Counted from the first letter of the stretch, positions 9,111 to 18,882 are shown. The stretch is 64,000 nt of DNA from Hyphomicrobiales bacterium (GCA_900471525.1 UCEZ01000018.1:89619-153618), one strand, 5' to 3'. The notes: generated by a model not told the origin, from the sequence alone. Translations and numbers: made by a program.

Positions 9111-9851
9111 ATGAATATCACATTGCTGGTGCAATTTTTGGCGCTCATAGACGAGATGAGGAGCAGAGACGAGATCGTTCAGGAATTCGAACGGCTTCTC
9201 GACCGCTACGGTTTTGACTTTTATGGGGTCGTGCGCCAGCCCAAGCCCGATGAAAATCCGCTGAGCCTCCTGCTCGCCGGCCGCTGGCCGGACGGCTGGC
9301 CGCAGATCTACATCAAGAAGAAATATGTCATCATCGATCCGACGATCCGGTACCTCGGCCACGCACAACGCGGCTTCCGCTGGCGCGATACCTTGGTTGC
9401 CTTCCGTTCCGACCCGCATCGCAAGCGCATGGAGCGCATGATGGTGGAAGCGCGAGGCCACGGCCTCTATGACGGATATATATTCCCCGTTCACGGGCGC
9501 CGCGGACTGCTCGGCAATATGACGGTCGGCGGCCGCGTTGTCGATTTAAGCCCGGTGGAAATGAGCCTGTTCGACGGCATTGCCAAGAAAATATTCTGGC
9601 GGCTTCTGGAATTGACCGATCCGGCGATCCTTGCCCAAATGGTGTCCACCGTCGATGTGCAGATGACCCGTCGCGAGATGGAGGCCCTGAATTATCTGGC
9701 AGACGGGATGACCTCGAACGAGATCAGCAAGATCCTCGATATCTCCAACCACACCGTGGACTGGTACATGAACGGTATCCAGGAAAAGCTGAAGGCGAAA
9801 AACCGTCATCATGCTGTCGCGCTGTCGTTTCGCCTGGGGCTGATTTCCTGA
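9111..9851 (+). CDS. LuxR-family regulator with autoinducer-binding domain (solo)
   Basis: 246 residues from the ATG at 9111, which has AAGGGG 5 nt upstream; a GTG at 9072 is less likely. Residues ~15-165 resemble the acyl-homoserine-lactone-binding domain, including KKYVIIDPTIRYL, GFRWRDTL and ARGHGLYDGYIFPVHG, which carry the usual Asp-Pro, Trp and Gly positions. Residues ~180-246 are a GerE/LuxR helix-turn-helix (MTRREMEALNYLADGMTSNE). No luxI-type synthase is present in the window, so it would sense a signal made elsewhere. Its location between ndvA and pyc suggests a chromosomal, vertically inherited solo LuxR. Target genes unknown. Confidence 0.85.
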   Translation: MNITLLVQFLALIDEMRSRDEIVQEFERLLDRYGFDFYGVVRQPKPDENPLSLLLAGRWPDGWPQIYIKKKYVIIDPTIRYLGHAQRGFRWRDTLVAFRSDPHRKRMERMMVEARGHGLYDGYIFPVHGRRGLLGNMTVGGRVVDLSPVEMSLFDGIAKKIFWRLLELTDPAILAQMVSTVDVQMTRREMEALNYLADGMTSNEISKILDISNHTVDWYMNGIQEKLKAKNRHHAVALSFRLGLIS

Positions 9852-9966
9852 GCGAAAAATGAATCTCGCTCAAGCGCGACTCTGAAATTGAACTTCAAGT
9901 CATGAAACGCTAATAATTCTTTTCGCGGTGCAGCATTGCCGCGTTTCAAGTCTTGAGGAGTCCGAC

Positions 9967-12900
9967 TTGCCCATTTCTAAAATCCTTGTCGCCAACCGTT
10001 CTGAAATTGCCATTCGCGTGTTTCGCGCTGCAAACGAACTGGGAATAAAAACGGTTGCGATATGGGCTGAGGAGGACAAGCTGGCGCTCCACCGGTTCAA
10101 GGCGGACGAGAGCTACCAAGTCGGGCGCGGGGCGCATCTGGCCCGCGATCTCGGGCCGATCGAAAGCTATCTGTCGATCGAGGAGATCATCCGGGTTGCC
10201 AAGCTGTCGGGTGCCGACGCCATTCATCCTGGTTACGGCCTTTTGTCGGAAAGCCCGGAATTCGTCGATGCCTGCAAGGCGGCCGGCATCATCTTCATCG
10301 GCCCGACGGGCGACACGATGCGGCGTCTGGGCAACAAGGTCGCTGCGCGCAATCTCGCAATCGAGATCGGCGTGCCCGTTGTTCCGGCGACCGAGCCGCT
10401 GCCTGACGACATGGCGGTGGTGGCGAAGATGGCCGAGGAGATCGGCTATCCGGTGATGCTGAAGGCGTCCTGGGGCGGTGGTGGCCGCGGCATGCGGGCC
10501 ATTCGCGACCCGAAGGACCTGTCGCGCGAAGTGACGGAAGCCAAGCGCGAGGCAATGGCCGCCTTCGGCAAAGACGAAGTCTATCTGGAAAAACTGGTCG
10601 AGCGCGCCCGCCACGTCGAAAGCCAGGTGCTGGGTGATACGCATGGCAATGTCGTGCATCTGTTCGAGCGCGACTGTTCGGTCCAGCGCCGTAACCAGAA
10701 GGTCGTCGAGCGCGCGCCGGCGCCGTATCTGACGGAAGCGCAACGTCAGGAACTGGCTGGATATTCCACCCGCATTGCCCAGGCGACGAACTATGTCGGG
10801 GCCGGCACCGTCGAATATCTGATGGATATGGATAGCGGCAAATTCTACTTCATCGAAGTCAATCCGCGCATCCAGGTCGAGCACACGGTCACCGAAGTCG
10901 TCACCGGCATCGATATCGTCAAGGCGCAGATTCACATTCTCGAAGGCTTTGCCATCGGCACGCCGGAATCGGGCGTTCCGAAGCAGGAGGACATCCGTCT
11001 CAACGGCCATGCGCTGCAGTGCCGCATCACCACCGAAGATCCGGAGCAGAACTTCATCCCCGACTATGGCCGCATCACCGGCTACCGCTCGGCCTCAGGC
11101 TTTGGAATCAGACTCGACGGCGGCACGGCCTATCCCGGCGCGGTCATCACCCGCTTTTACGATCCGCTGCTGGTGAAGGTCACCGCCTGGGCGCCGAGCC
11201 CGCAGGAGACGATCGCCCGTATGGACCGGGCGCTGCGCGAGTTCCGTATCCGCGGCGTCGCCACCAACCTCACCTTCCTCGAAGCGATCATCGCGCATCC
11301 GAAGTTCAAGGATAACAGCTATACGACCCGGTTCATCGACACGACACCGGAACTGTTCCAGCAGGTCAAGCGCCAGGACCGCGCCACCAAGCTGCTCACC
11401 TATCTCGCCGACGTCACCGTCAACGGTCATCCGGAAGCCAAGGGCCGGCCGAAGCCAAGTGCGGATGCCGCCAAGCCGGTCGTCCCCCATAGCAAGGCCG
11501 CCATCGTCGATGGCACCAAGCAGAAACTAGACGCGCTCGGTCCGAAGAAGTTCGCCGAATGGGTACGTGCCGAAAAGCGTGTGCTTCTGACCGATACGAC
11601 CATGCGCGACGGCCACCAGTCGCTGTTGGCAACGCGGGTGCGCACCTATGATATCTCCCGCATCGCCGGCACCTATGCCCGCGCGCTGCCGAACCTGTTC
11701 TCTTTGGAATGCTGGGGCGGGGCCACCTTCGACGTCTCCATGCGCTTCCTGACGGAAGATCCGTGGGAGCGTCTTGCCAGGGTGCGCGAGGATGCGCCGA
11801 ACCTGCTCTTGCAGATGCTTCTGCGCGGCGCCAACGGTGTCGGCTACAAGAACTATCCCGACAATGTCGTCAAATATTTCGTCCGCCAGGCGGCCAAGGG
11901 GGGCATCGACGTCTTCCGTGTCTTCGACTGCCTGAACTGGGTCGACAACATGCGCGTGTCGATGGATGCGGTGGCGGAAGAGAACAGGATCTGCGAGGCG
12001 GCGATCTGCTATACCGGCGATATCCTCAACTCCGCCCGCCCGAAATACGACCTGAAATACTATACCGCGCTCGCCACCGAATTGGAGAAGGCCGGTGCGC
12101 ATATGATCGCACTGAAGGACATGGCCGGGCTGTTGAAGCCGGCCGCCGCGACGGTGCTGTTCAAGGCGCTGCGCGAGGCGACCGACCTGCCGATCCATTT
12201 CCACACCCATGACACTTCGGGCATTGCCGCGGCAACGGTGCTTGCGGCCGTCGATGCCGGCGTCGATGTCGTCGATGCGGCGATGGATGCCTTCTCGGGC
12301 AACACCTCACAGCCCTGCCTCGGCTCGATCGTCGAGGCGCTGCGCGGCACCGAGCGCGATCCGGGCCTCGATCCGGAATGGATTCGCCGCATCTCGTTCT
12401 ACTGGGAAGCCGTACGCAACCAGTACGCCGCCTTCGAAAGCGACCTCAAGGGACCTGCCTCGGAAGTCTACCTGCATGAAATGCCGGGCGGCCAGTTCAC
12501 CAACCTCAAGGAACAGGCCCGTTCGCTGGGTCTCGAAACCCGCTGGCATCAGGTGGCGCAGGCCTATGCCGATGCCAACCAGATGTTCGGCGATATTGTC
12601 AAGGTAACACCGTCTTCCAAGGTGGTCGGCGACATGGCGCTGATGATGGTGTCTCAGGATTTGACGGTTGCCGATGTCAAAAACCCGGCCAAGGATGTGT
12701 CCTTCCCGGATTCGGTCGTGTCGATGCTGAAGGGCGATCTCGGCCAGCCGCCGGGCGGATGGCCGAAGGCGCTGCAGGAAAAGGCGCTGAAGGGTGAAAA
12801 GGCCTATACCGAACGTCCCGGTTCGCTGCTCGCTGACGCCGATCTCGATGCAGAGCGGAAGGACATCGAAACCAAGATCGAGCGCGAGGTCAGCGACTTC

Positions 12901-13425
12901 GAGTTCGCGTCCTATCTGATGTATCCGAAGGTCTTCACCGACTATGCATTGGCCGCCGATACATACGGTCCCGTCAGCGTGCTGCCCACGCCAGCCTATT
13001 TCTACGGGCTTTCGGCCGGCGAGGAATTGCTGCCGGAGCTTGAAAAGGGCGTCTCGCTGGTCATCCTGCATCAGGCCAAGAGCGAAGTCGACGAGCAGGC
13101 AATGGTCAAGGTGTTCTTCGAACTCAACGGCCAGCCGCGCCTGATCAAGGTTCCGGATCGCAACCGCGCGGCCTCCAGCGCCGCACGCCGCAAGGCCGAT
13201 CTCGGCAACGCCGCGCATCTCGGCGCGCCGATGCCCGGCGTTATCTCGACGGTCTCCGTCTCGCCCGGCCAGACGGTGAAGTCCGGCGATGTGCTGCTCT
13301 CCATCGAGGCGATGAAGATGGAAACCGCCCTGCACGCCGAAAAAGACGGCACGATCGCCGAAGTGCTCGTCAAAACCGGAGACCAGATCGATGCAAAGGA
13401 TTTGCTGGTCGTCTACGGCGGGTGA
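9967..13425 (+). CDS. pyc: Pyruvate carboxylase
   Basis: 1152 residues, the normal length of the single-chain rhizobial enzyme. It converts pyruvate, bicarbonate and ATP to oxaloacetate for anaplerosis. Order: biotin carboxylase domain (start PISKILVANRSEIAIRVFRA; ATP-grasp loop KASWGGGGRGMRAI), carboxyltransferase domain (LTDTTMRDGHQSLLATR; GYKNYPDNVVKYFV), and C-terminal biotin carrier with SIEAMKMETAL, the Lys being the biotinylation site. I choose TTG at 9967 because GAGGAG lies 6 nt upstream and the N-terminus then matches the family exactly. The alternative GTG at 9928 adds 13 unrelated residues. It is a monocistronic gene, co-directional with luxR. Confidence 0.96.
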   Translation: MPISKILVANRSEIAIRVFRAANELGIKTVAIWAEEDKLALHRFKADESYQVGRGAHLARDLGPIESYLSIEEIIRVAKLSGADAIHPGYGLLSESPEFVDACKAAGIIFIGPTGDTMRRLGNKVAARNLAIEIGVPVVPATEPLPDDMAVVAKMAEEIGYPVMLKASWGGGGRGMRAIRDPKDLSREVTEAKREAMAAFGKDEVYLEKLVERARHVESQVLGDTHGNVVHLFERDCSVQRRNQKVVERAPAPYLTEAQRQELAGYSTRIAQATNYVGAGTVEYLMDMDSGKFYFIEVNPRIQVEHTVTEVVTGIDIVKAQIHILEGFAIGTPESGVPKQEDIRLNGHALQCRITTEDPEQNFIPDYGRITGYRSASGFGIRLDGGTAYPGAVITRFYDPLLVKVTAWAPSPQETIARMDRALREFRIRGVATNLTFLEAIIAHPKFKDNSYTTRFIDTTPELFQQVKRQDRATKLLTYLADVTVNGHPEAKGRPKPSADAAKPVVPHSKAAIVDGTKQKLDALGPKKFAEWVRAEKRVLLTDTTMRDGHQSLLATRVRTYDISRIAGTYARALPNLFSLECWGGATFDVSMRFLTEDPWERLARVREDAPNLLLQMLLRGANGVGYKNYPDNVVKYFVRQAAKGGIDVFRVFDCLNWVDNMRVSMDAVAEENRICEAAICYTGDILNSARPKYDLKYYTALATELEKAGAHMIALKDMAGLLKPAAATVLFKALREATDLPIHFHTHDTSGIAAATVLAAVDAGVDVVDAAMDAFSGNTSQPCLGSIVEALRGTERDPGLDPEWIRRISFYWEAVRNQYAAFESDLKGPASEVYLHEMPGGQFTNLKEQARSLGLETRWHQVAQAYADANQMFGDIVKVTPSSKVVGDMALMMVSQDLTVADVKNPAKDVSFPDSVVSMLKGDLGQPPGGWPKALQEKALKGEKAYTERPGSLLADADLDAERKDIETKIEREVSDFEFASYLMYPKVFTDYALAADTYGPVSVLPTPAYFYGLSAGEELLPELEKGVSLVILHQAKSEVDEQAMVKVFFELNGQPRLIKVPDRNRAASSAARRKADLGNAAHLGAPMPGVISTVSVSPGQTVKSGDVLLSIEAMKMETALHAEKDGTIAEVLVKTGDQIDAKDLLVVYGG

Positions 13426-13485
13426 ATATCGATGAGGCAGGGGCGCTGGTTTCGGCGCCCTTGCCTGTTTCCCGGATGGGACCTC

Positions 13486-14421
13486 TCAAATACCCGGTTT
13501 TTCGCCAACCTTTCCAAGGGAAGGCGAACTGGCGTTGCCTGCCACAAAATCCAGGAAGGCCCGCACCTTCGCAGGAGGCAGGTGGCGTGAAGGGTAATAG
13601 GCGTAGAGCGGAAACATCTCGTCCGACCATTCCGGCAGGATCTGGATCAGATCTCCGCGAGAGAGCCAGGGGCCGAGCCCGAGTTCAAGGCTCTGGAACA
13701 GGCCATAGCCCGCCACGCATGCCTCGATGGCCGTTGAAGGGTCGTCCGTGGTGATGCGACCGCGCACATTCGCCTCGTGCCGCTCGGCTCCCCGGAAAAA
13801 CTCCCAGGGAAACGGCCGTCCCGTCTGGGGATCACGAAAGAGTATGGCATCGTGGCCGGATAGGTCACCCAGCGTTGTCGGGACGCCGCGTTGCTTAAGA
13901 TAGGCGGGCGAGGCGCAGGTCAGCACACGCGTTTCCAGAAGTTTACGCGCCACGAGCATATCTCCCGTCGCTGGTCCAAACCGCACGGCAATGTCGACGC
14001 CCTTCATCATGTCTTCCCGATGATTGCTGACGATCAGTTCGACCGAAAGGGCAGGATAGGCCGCAAGGAGGTCCGGCAGGCGCGGGGCCAGCACCATGCG
14101 CGCAAACCACGGATCCACATTCACGCGCAAACGTCCGCCGACGATGGCCGCCGCGCCAGCGGCCTCCGTCGCGGCTTCCTCAATGCCCGCGAGCAGGGGC
14201 GTCACTTGCGCATAAAACCGCTGGCCCTCTTCGGTCAGCGTTACCGCTCGGGGCGTGCGGTCGAACAGGCGAACCCCGACCCGTGCCTCGAGTCGCGACA
14301 CCGCCCGGCTGACACCGGATGGCGTAAGGCCAAGCGCCTCGGCTGCCCGGGCAAAGTTTCCTGCCTCGCAGACAGCAGTGAGCACGCCGACGCTCGTCAG
14401 CAGCCGTGCATCAAAACCCAT
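13486..14421 (-). CDS. LysR-type transcriptional regulator
   Basis: 311 residues. Winged helix at residues 6-65 (AVCEAGNFARAAEALGLTPS, then VSRLEARVGVRLFDRTPRAV), followed by a periplasmic-binding-like effector domain (LRVNVDPWFARMVLAPRLPD). It is divergent from the NmrA-like gene with 154 bp between the starts, the usual arrangement for a LysR protein controlling its neighbour. Effector unknown. Confidence 0.9.
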   Translation of the reverse strand: MGFDARLLTSVGVLTAVCEAGNFARAAEALGLTPSGVSRAVSRLEARVGVRLFDRTPRAVTLTEEGQRFYAQVTPLLAGIEEAATEAAGAAAIVGGRLRVNVDPWFARMVLAPRLPDLLAAYPALSVELIVSNHREDMMKGVDIAVRFGPATGDMLVARKLLETRVLTCASPAYLKQRGVPTTLGDLSGHDAILFRDPQTGRPFPWEFFRGAERHEANVRGRITTDDPSTAIEACVAGYGLFQSLELGLGPWLSRGDLIQILPEWSDEMFPLYAYYPSRHLPPAKVRAFLDFVAGNASSPSLGKVGEKPGI

Positions 14422-14459
14422 GCGGTTTCTCCCAATCAGTGATTTTTAGTCATCTTAGC

Positions 14460-14485
14460 AATGATCTTTATGCGCTCCAATCATT
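14460..14485. promoter_or_regulatory. Possible LysR operator between lysR and the NmrA-like gene
   Basis: AATGAT (14460-14465) and ATCATT (14480-14485) form an inverted repeat with 14 bp between the arms, inside the divergent intergenic region. Its size is compatible with a LysR recognition site. Identification rests on position and symmetry only. Confidence 0.35.
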
Positions 14486-14575
14486 GATGTCAGTCGGTTA
14501 GAAATCCCTGGACGAAACAACCGATCTGTCGCGGTTGCGCTGCGCGGATCCCGGTCTTCAAACAAGGAGAGAAGA

Positions 14576-15436
14576 ATGTATGCCATCACAGGGATCACCG
14601 GCAAAGTCGGCGGCGCTCTGGCCGAGGAGCTGCTGGCGGCAGGCAAAGCCGTTCGGGCGGTTGCCCGCGACAGGAGCAAGGCAGCCGTCTGGGCTGAGCG
14701 CGGTTGCGATGTCGCCGTAGCGAATATGGAGGACGCCGGGGCGCTTGCTTCGGCCTTTGCCGGCGCAGAGGCGGTCTTCATTCTGCCGCCGTCCGAGTTC
14801 GACCCGAAACCGGGCTACCTGGAGGCGCGCCGGGTGATCGACGCGGTGGTAGCGGCCCTCGTTGCGTCCTCGCCGGCAAGGGTGGTGTGCCTGTCGACGA
14901 TCGGTGCCGACGCCCCTCACGACAATCTTCTCACCCAGCGCACCCTGATGGAGGCGGCGTTCTCGGTGCTTTCCATCCCCGCGACGTTTCTTCGCCCCGG
15001 TTGGTTCATAGAGAATGCCCAGTGGGACCTTCCCTCCGCCCGTAACGAGGGGGTGATCCACAGCTTGCTTTTCCCGCTCGACAAACGGTTTCCGATGGTG
15101 GCGACGCGGGATGTCGGCCGGACGGCTGCCTGCCTGATGCAGGAAGAATGGTCGGGAAAGCGCGTCGTCGAGCTGGAAGGTCCGACCCGGGTTTCGCCGA
15201 ACGACCTCGCTGCGGCCTTTTCACAAGCTCTCGGTCGCGATGTGCGAGCCGAAGCAATTGTACGCGAGCAATGGGAAGCCTTGTTTCGCGCCCAGGGCTC
15301 TTCCAATCCCGGGCCACGGATCAGGATGCTCGATGGCTTCAACGAAGGCTGGATCGAATTTGCCGATGCGGGAGCCCATGCGCTGAAAGGCAGCATTGAC
15401 CTTCAGCAAGCGATCGATGAAATCGTCAGCGGCTGA
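14576..15436 (+). CDS. NmrA-like NAD(P)-binding Rossmann-fold protein
   Basis: 286 residues beginning MYAITGITGKVGGALAEELL, the GxTGxxG nucleotide-binding loop of the atypical short-chain dehydrogenase/NmrA family. Then AGAEAVFILPPSEFDP and FLRPGWFIENAQWDLPSA, which are typical of NmrA/QOR2-type proteins. There is no classical YxxxK catalytic pair in its usual place, so it may be a redox sensor or a quinone or isoflavone reductase-like enzyme. A GGAGAGAAG leader precedes the ATG. It is probably controlled by the divergent LysR protein. Confidence 0.8.
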   Translation: MYAITGITGKVGGALAEELLAAGKAVRAVARDRSKAAVWAERGCDVAVANMEDAGALASAFAGAEAVFILPPSEFDPKPGYLEARRVIDAVVAALVASSPARVVCLSTIGADAPHDNLLTQRTLMEAAFSVLSIPATFLRPGWFIENAQWDLPSARNEGVIHSLLFPLDKRFPMVATRDVGRTAACLMQEEWSGKRVVELEGPTRVSPNDLAAAFSQALGRDVRAEAIVREQWEALFRAQGSSNPGPRIRMLDGFNEGWIEFADAGAHALKGSIDLQQAIDEIVSG

Positions 15437-15479
15437 AGCGGATGGCCGAGGACGGGAAGGTGCCGTCCCGTCCTCTTGC

Positions 15480-16241
15480 TCAAATATCGTAATTATTACC
15501 CGCGCTCAGCGACGAGATGAATTTCTTCGTTCGTTCCCGTTCCGGCGTCTGGAAGATGTTCCTCGGTGCGCCGCTTTCGACGATCAGGCCACCGTCGAGG
15601 AACAGGACCTGATCGGCGACCTTGGAGGCCAGCCGCAGGTCGTGGGTCGCCATGATCATCGTCGTGCCTTCGGCCGCAAGGCGGTTCAGCACCTCGACGA
15701 CTTCTTCCGCCAGTTCCGGGTCCAGCGCCGAGGTCGGCTCGTCGCACAGCAGCACGCGCGGCGACGGCGCAAGCGCCCGGGCGATGGCGACGCGCTGCTG
15801 CTGGCCACCCGAGAGTGTTGCCGGCCAGGCATCCGCCTTGTGCGCCATGCCGACCTTTTCGAGCAGTTCCTGCGCCCGCGCCTTCGCCCTGTCTTTTGGC
15901 CATTTCAGGACCGTTACCAGTCCTTCCATGACGTTTTCGATGGCCGTCTGGTGCGGAAAGAGCTGGAAATTCTGGAAGACCATGCCGGTCTGGCGGCGCA
16001 GGCGCTGAATCGCGTCCCATCCGGTCTTTTTGTTGGGTTCGAAGGTGATCTGCTCTTCGCCCAGCTTGATCGTGCCGGAGGTCGGGATTTCGAGCAGGTT
16101 GACGCAGCGCAGCAGCGTGCTCTTGCCGCCGCCGGAGGGGCCGACCAGGGCGGTGACGGTGCCCTCGGCAATGGTGACGCTGATGTCCTTCAGCACGACA
16201 TTGTCGCCGAACTGCTTGACGATATGGGTCAGCTCGATCAT
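15480..16241 (-). CDS. Polar amino-acid (cystine-type) ABC transporter ATPase
   Basis: 253 residues. Walker A GPSGGGKSTLLRC, Q-loop VFQNFQLFPHQTAIENV, signature LSGGQQQRVAIARAL, Walker B VLLCDEPTSALDPEL, His-loop MATHD. These are the features of the GlnQ/TcyN-type ATPase of polar amino-acid importers. It overlaps the permease gene by 4 bp (ATGA), so translation is probably coupled. It is the last gene of a binding protein-permease-ATPase operon read on the minus strand. Confidence 0.92.
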   Translation of the reverse strand: MIELTHIVKQFGDNVVLKDISVTIAEGTVTALVGPSGGGKSTLLRCVNLLEIPTSGTIKLGEEQITFEPNKKTGWDAIQRLRRQTGMVFQNFQLFPHQTAIENVMEGLVTVLKWPKDRAKARAQELLEKVGMAHKADAWPATLSGGQQQRVAIARALAPSPRVLLCDEPTSALDPELAEEVVEVLNRLAAEGTTMIMATHDLRLASKVADQVLFLDGGLIVESGAPRNIFQTPERERTKKFISSLSAGNNYDI

Positions 16242-16918
16242 GTGCGCGCCTCCAGGAAGCCGCCATAGCGGGCAAAGCGCTTTTCCAGCCGCACCTGCAG
16301 CGACGAGAGAACAGAACTCAGCGCCAGATAGAGCAGAGCCGCCTCGATATAGAGGATCAGCGGCTCATAGGTGGTGGCGACGATGCGTTGTGCCGTCTGG
16401 AAGAGTTCGGGCACCGTGATGGCGGCGGCGAGCGATGTATCCTTTACCAGCGAAATGAATGTGTTCGACAGCGGCGGCACGGCAACGCGAGAGGCCTGCG
16501 GCAGGATGGTGCGGCGCATCGCCTGTCCCCAGCTCATGCCGATCGAATAGGCGGCTTCCCACTGGCCGCGCGGCACCGAGGAGATGACGGCGCGGATGAT
16601 CTCGGACGTATAGGCGCCGATGTTGAGCGTGAAGCCGATCAGGGCCGCCGGAAAGGCATCCAGCAGGATACCGAGGCTCGGCAGGCCGTAGAAGATCACG
16701 AAGAGCTGGACGAGCAGCGGCGTGCCGCGAATGACCCAGACATAGAACCGAGCCACGGCGACGAGCGGCTTCGCTCCGAACAACCGCACGACGGCCGTCA
16801 GCAGGCCGAGCGCCAAGCCAAGACCGAAGGACAGCAGTGTCAGCGGAATGGTGAAGATCAGCCCGGCCCGCAAAAGCGGCAGGAGCGAATCGAGCATGAG
16901 TTGGAGCCAAGGGGGCAC
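16238..16918 (-). CDS. Polar amino-acid (cystine-type) ABC transporter permease
   Basis: About 226 residues from the GTG at 16918 (PPWLQLMLDSLLPLLRAG). The frame is open 12 codons further up and an ATG lies at 16897, so the start is uncertain. Five or so membrane helices and the EAA loop (EAAYSIGMSWGQAMRRTILP) of the HisM/TcyL permease family. WVIRGTPLLVQLFVIFYGLP is the classic amino-acid permease motif. It forms the inner-membrane channel for the importer encoded on either side. Confidence 0.9.
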   Translation of the reverse strand: MPPWLQLMLDSLLPLLRAGLIFTIPLTLLSFGLGLALGLLTAVVRLFGAKPLVAVARFYVWVIRGTPLLVQLFVIFYGLPSLGILLDAFPAALIGFTLNIGAYTSEIIRAVISSVPRGQWEAAYSIGMSWGQAMRRTILPQASRVAVPPLSNTFISLVKDTSLAAAITVPELFQTAQRIVATTYEPLILYIEAALLYLALSSVLSSLQVRLEKRFARYGGFLEART

Positions 16919-17028
16919 GAACGGGCCTTTCAAACGGCATGATCCGCCCCGCATCGCCCGGAACGGATCATGACTTATAGTTCAGACAGGGACGCGGCGA
17001 AACCTGTCCAGCCGCGCCACATAAAAGG

Positions 17029-17805
17029 TTATTTCGAAACGTCGGCGCCGAAATATTTCTGCGAGATCGCGTCATAGGTGCCATCGGCCTTGATCTCGGC
17101 GAGCGCCTTGTTGATCGCGTCCAGAAGCTCCGGCTCGCCCTTGCGGATGATGACGCCGGAGTAATCGGCATTTACCTGTTCGGCGGCGATCTTCACCGGT
17201 GCATCCGCCTTCTTCTTCTTGAAGTCAAGGAAAGACAGGCTGTCGTTGATGGTTGCGTCGGCGCGGCCGGTCAGAACGAGCTGGATCGACTGGTCGAAGC
17301 CGTCTGTGCCGACCAGTTCTGCACCGGACGCTTCTGCCAGCTTGCCGAAGTTGCTTGTCAGCGACTGGGCGGCCTTCTTGCCCTTGAGGTCCGGGAAGTC
17401 CTTGATGTCGGCATTGTCCGTCTTGACGATCAGGACGGCCTTCGACGCGATGTAGGGCTCGGAGAAATCGTACTTCTTCTTGCGCTCTTCGGTAATGCCG
17501 ACCTGGTTGATCACCGTGTCATAGCGGTTGGCGTCGAGGCCGGCGATCAGGCCATCCCACTTGCCTTCGAGGAACTCGGCCTTGACGCCAAGCTTATTGG
17601 CGACGGCTTCGCCGATCTCGACATCGAAGCCGACGAGCTTGCCGCTGTCGTCATGATAGGTGAACGGCGCGTAGGTGCCTTCCGTGCCGATCTTCAGCGC
17701 GCCGGCCGATTTGATGGCCTCAAGGTTTTCGCCGGCAAAGGCCGATCCGAATGAAACCAGCTGGGTAAAAGCGGCTGCGGCGAGAAGTGTGGGAACCCAT
17801 TTCAT
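17029..17805 (-). CDS. Amino-acid ABC transporter substrate-binding protein, cystine-binding (FliY/TcyJ) type
   Basis: 258 residues from the ATG at 17805, giving a signal peptide (MKWVPTLLAAAAFTQLVS, ending SAFA). The solute-binding domain contains LKIGTEGTYAPFTYHDDSGK, DTVINQVGITEERKKKYDF and the ending DAISQKYFGADVSK. These blocks are close to E. coli FliY/TcyJ, so L-cystine or a related sulfur amino acid is the best guess for the ligand; other polar amino acids remain possible. Frames reading further upstream would bury the signal peptide. A weak ribosome site (GATGGAAAA) precedes the start. 110 bp separate it from the permease gene. Confidence 0.88.
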   Translation of the reverse strand: MKWVPTLLAAAAFTQLVSFGSAFAGENLEAIKSAGALKIGTEGTYAPFTYHDDSGKLVGFDVEIGEAVANKLGVKAEFLEGKWDGLIAGLDANRYDTVINQVGITEERKKKYDFSEPYIASKAVLIVKTDNADIKDFPDLKGKKAAQSLTSNFGKLAEASGAELVGTDGFDQSIQLVLTGRADATINDSLSFLDFKKKKADAPVKIAAEQVNADYSGVIIRKGEPELLDAINKALAEIKADGTYDAISQKYFGADVSK

Positions 17806-17885
17806 TGTCTTTTTCCATCTTTTAGTCCGGCCCGTCTGCCGGTGTGAACGGACAATCGCATACGGCCCGGTGCATAACAGCGCAC

Positions 17886-17920
17886 AAAACTTCAATTGTG
17901 AGGCGCAATAGCGAAGTTTT
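17886..17920. promoter_or_regulatory. Nested inverted repeat upstream of the cystine-type importer
   Basis: AAAACTTC (17886-17893) and GAAGTTTT (17913-17920) are perfect inverted arms; inside them ATTG and CAAT pair again. It lies about 80-115 bp upstream of the binding-protein start, in the region shared with the divergent DeoR gene. It may be an operator. The T-run on the plus side also makes it look like a small terminator. Confidence 0.35.
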
Positions 17921-18099
17921 TTCTCAATTTCGGGCCGTTCCGACGCAAAATTGGCGCCCGATGACTAAAATCAAGGCGGCTTGGCGGTTTTCGCAGCACA
18001 TTTTTCCAGAAACCATACAAATCAGTTGAATTCCGAAGCGCGCGCATGTATGCCTGTTTGTGCCGATTTATCCGTAATTATGCACGATATGGCCAAACC

Positions 18100-18882
18100 A
18101 TGCAGGCAGAACTACTTCTTCAACAGCGTCAACGACTGATCCAGGACCGCCTGCGGGCGTCCGGCCGGGTGCTGGCTATCGATCTCGCGCAGGAATTCAA
18201 CGTCTCCGAAGATACGATTCGCCGTGATCTGCGTGAGCTTGCTGCCGCAGGTCTTTGCGAGCGAGTCTATGGCGGCGCGCTGCCGGTTTCGCCCGGCAGC
18301 ACGACCCTTGCCCAGCGTGTCGGCGAGGCGCCCGAGCGCAAGGCAGCGCTTGCCGCTGCCGCTCTTGTCTTCATCAAGCCGGGAATGACGGTCTTCTTCG
18401 ATGCGGGTTCGACCAATCTTGCGATCGCTCAGGCTCTCCCGAATGATCTGGAGCTGACGGTCGTGACGAACACGCCGCTGATTGCCGCCGCGCTGATGGA
18501 CAAGCCCGGGGTTGATCTGATCGTCATCGGAGGCAAGATCGACAGGCGCGTAGGTGCCGCGGTCGGGGCCAAGGCGCAGCGCGACATCGAGACGCTGCGA
18601 CCTGATCTCTGCATTCTTGGCGCATGCGGTACCGATATCGACGCCGGACTGACCGTTTTCGAATATGAGGATGCTGAGTTCAAGCGGCTTGTCGCACTGA
18701 GCAGCGCATCGGTGCTAACCGCAATCACCAACGACAAATTCGGGACCTCGGCGCCGCACAGGGTCATCGCCGCAAGTCGCTGCTCGGCGCTTGTCGTCGA
18801 GCATGATGCACCGCCGGACACTGTCCGTTGCTACGAAGAAGCAGGCATAACCATCGCACGTGCGCGAAAGGCCAAGACATGA
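18100..18882 (+). CDS. DeoR/GlpR-family transcriptional regulator
   Basis: 260 residues from the ATG at 18100 (MQAELLLQQRQRLIQDRLRA). N-terminal helix-turn-helix (AIDLAQEFNVSEDTIRRDLR) and C-terminal sugar-phosphate-sensing DeoRC domain (TVFFDAGSTNLAIAQAL; LIVIGGKIDRRVGAAVG). Members repress sugar or polyol catabolic genes and respond to a phosphorylated intermediate. No catabolic kinase or dehydrogenase is adjacent: the next genes encode a VOC protein (ATGA overlap) and an MFS transporter. The usual metabolic partner is therefore missing here. Confidence 0.88.
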   Translation: MQAELLLQQRQRLIQDRLRASGRVLAIDLAQEFNVSEDTIRRDLRELAAAGLCERVYGGALPVSPGSTTLAQRVGEAPERKAALAAAALVFIKPGMTVFFDAGSTNLAIAQALPNDLELTVVTNTPLIAAALMDKPGVDLIVIGGKIDRRVGAAVGAKAQRDIETLRPDLCILGACGTDIDAGLTVFEYEDAEFKRLVALSSASVLTAITNDKFGTSAPHRVIAASRCSALVVEHDAPPDTVRCYEEAGITIARARKAKT

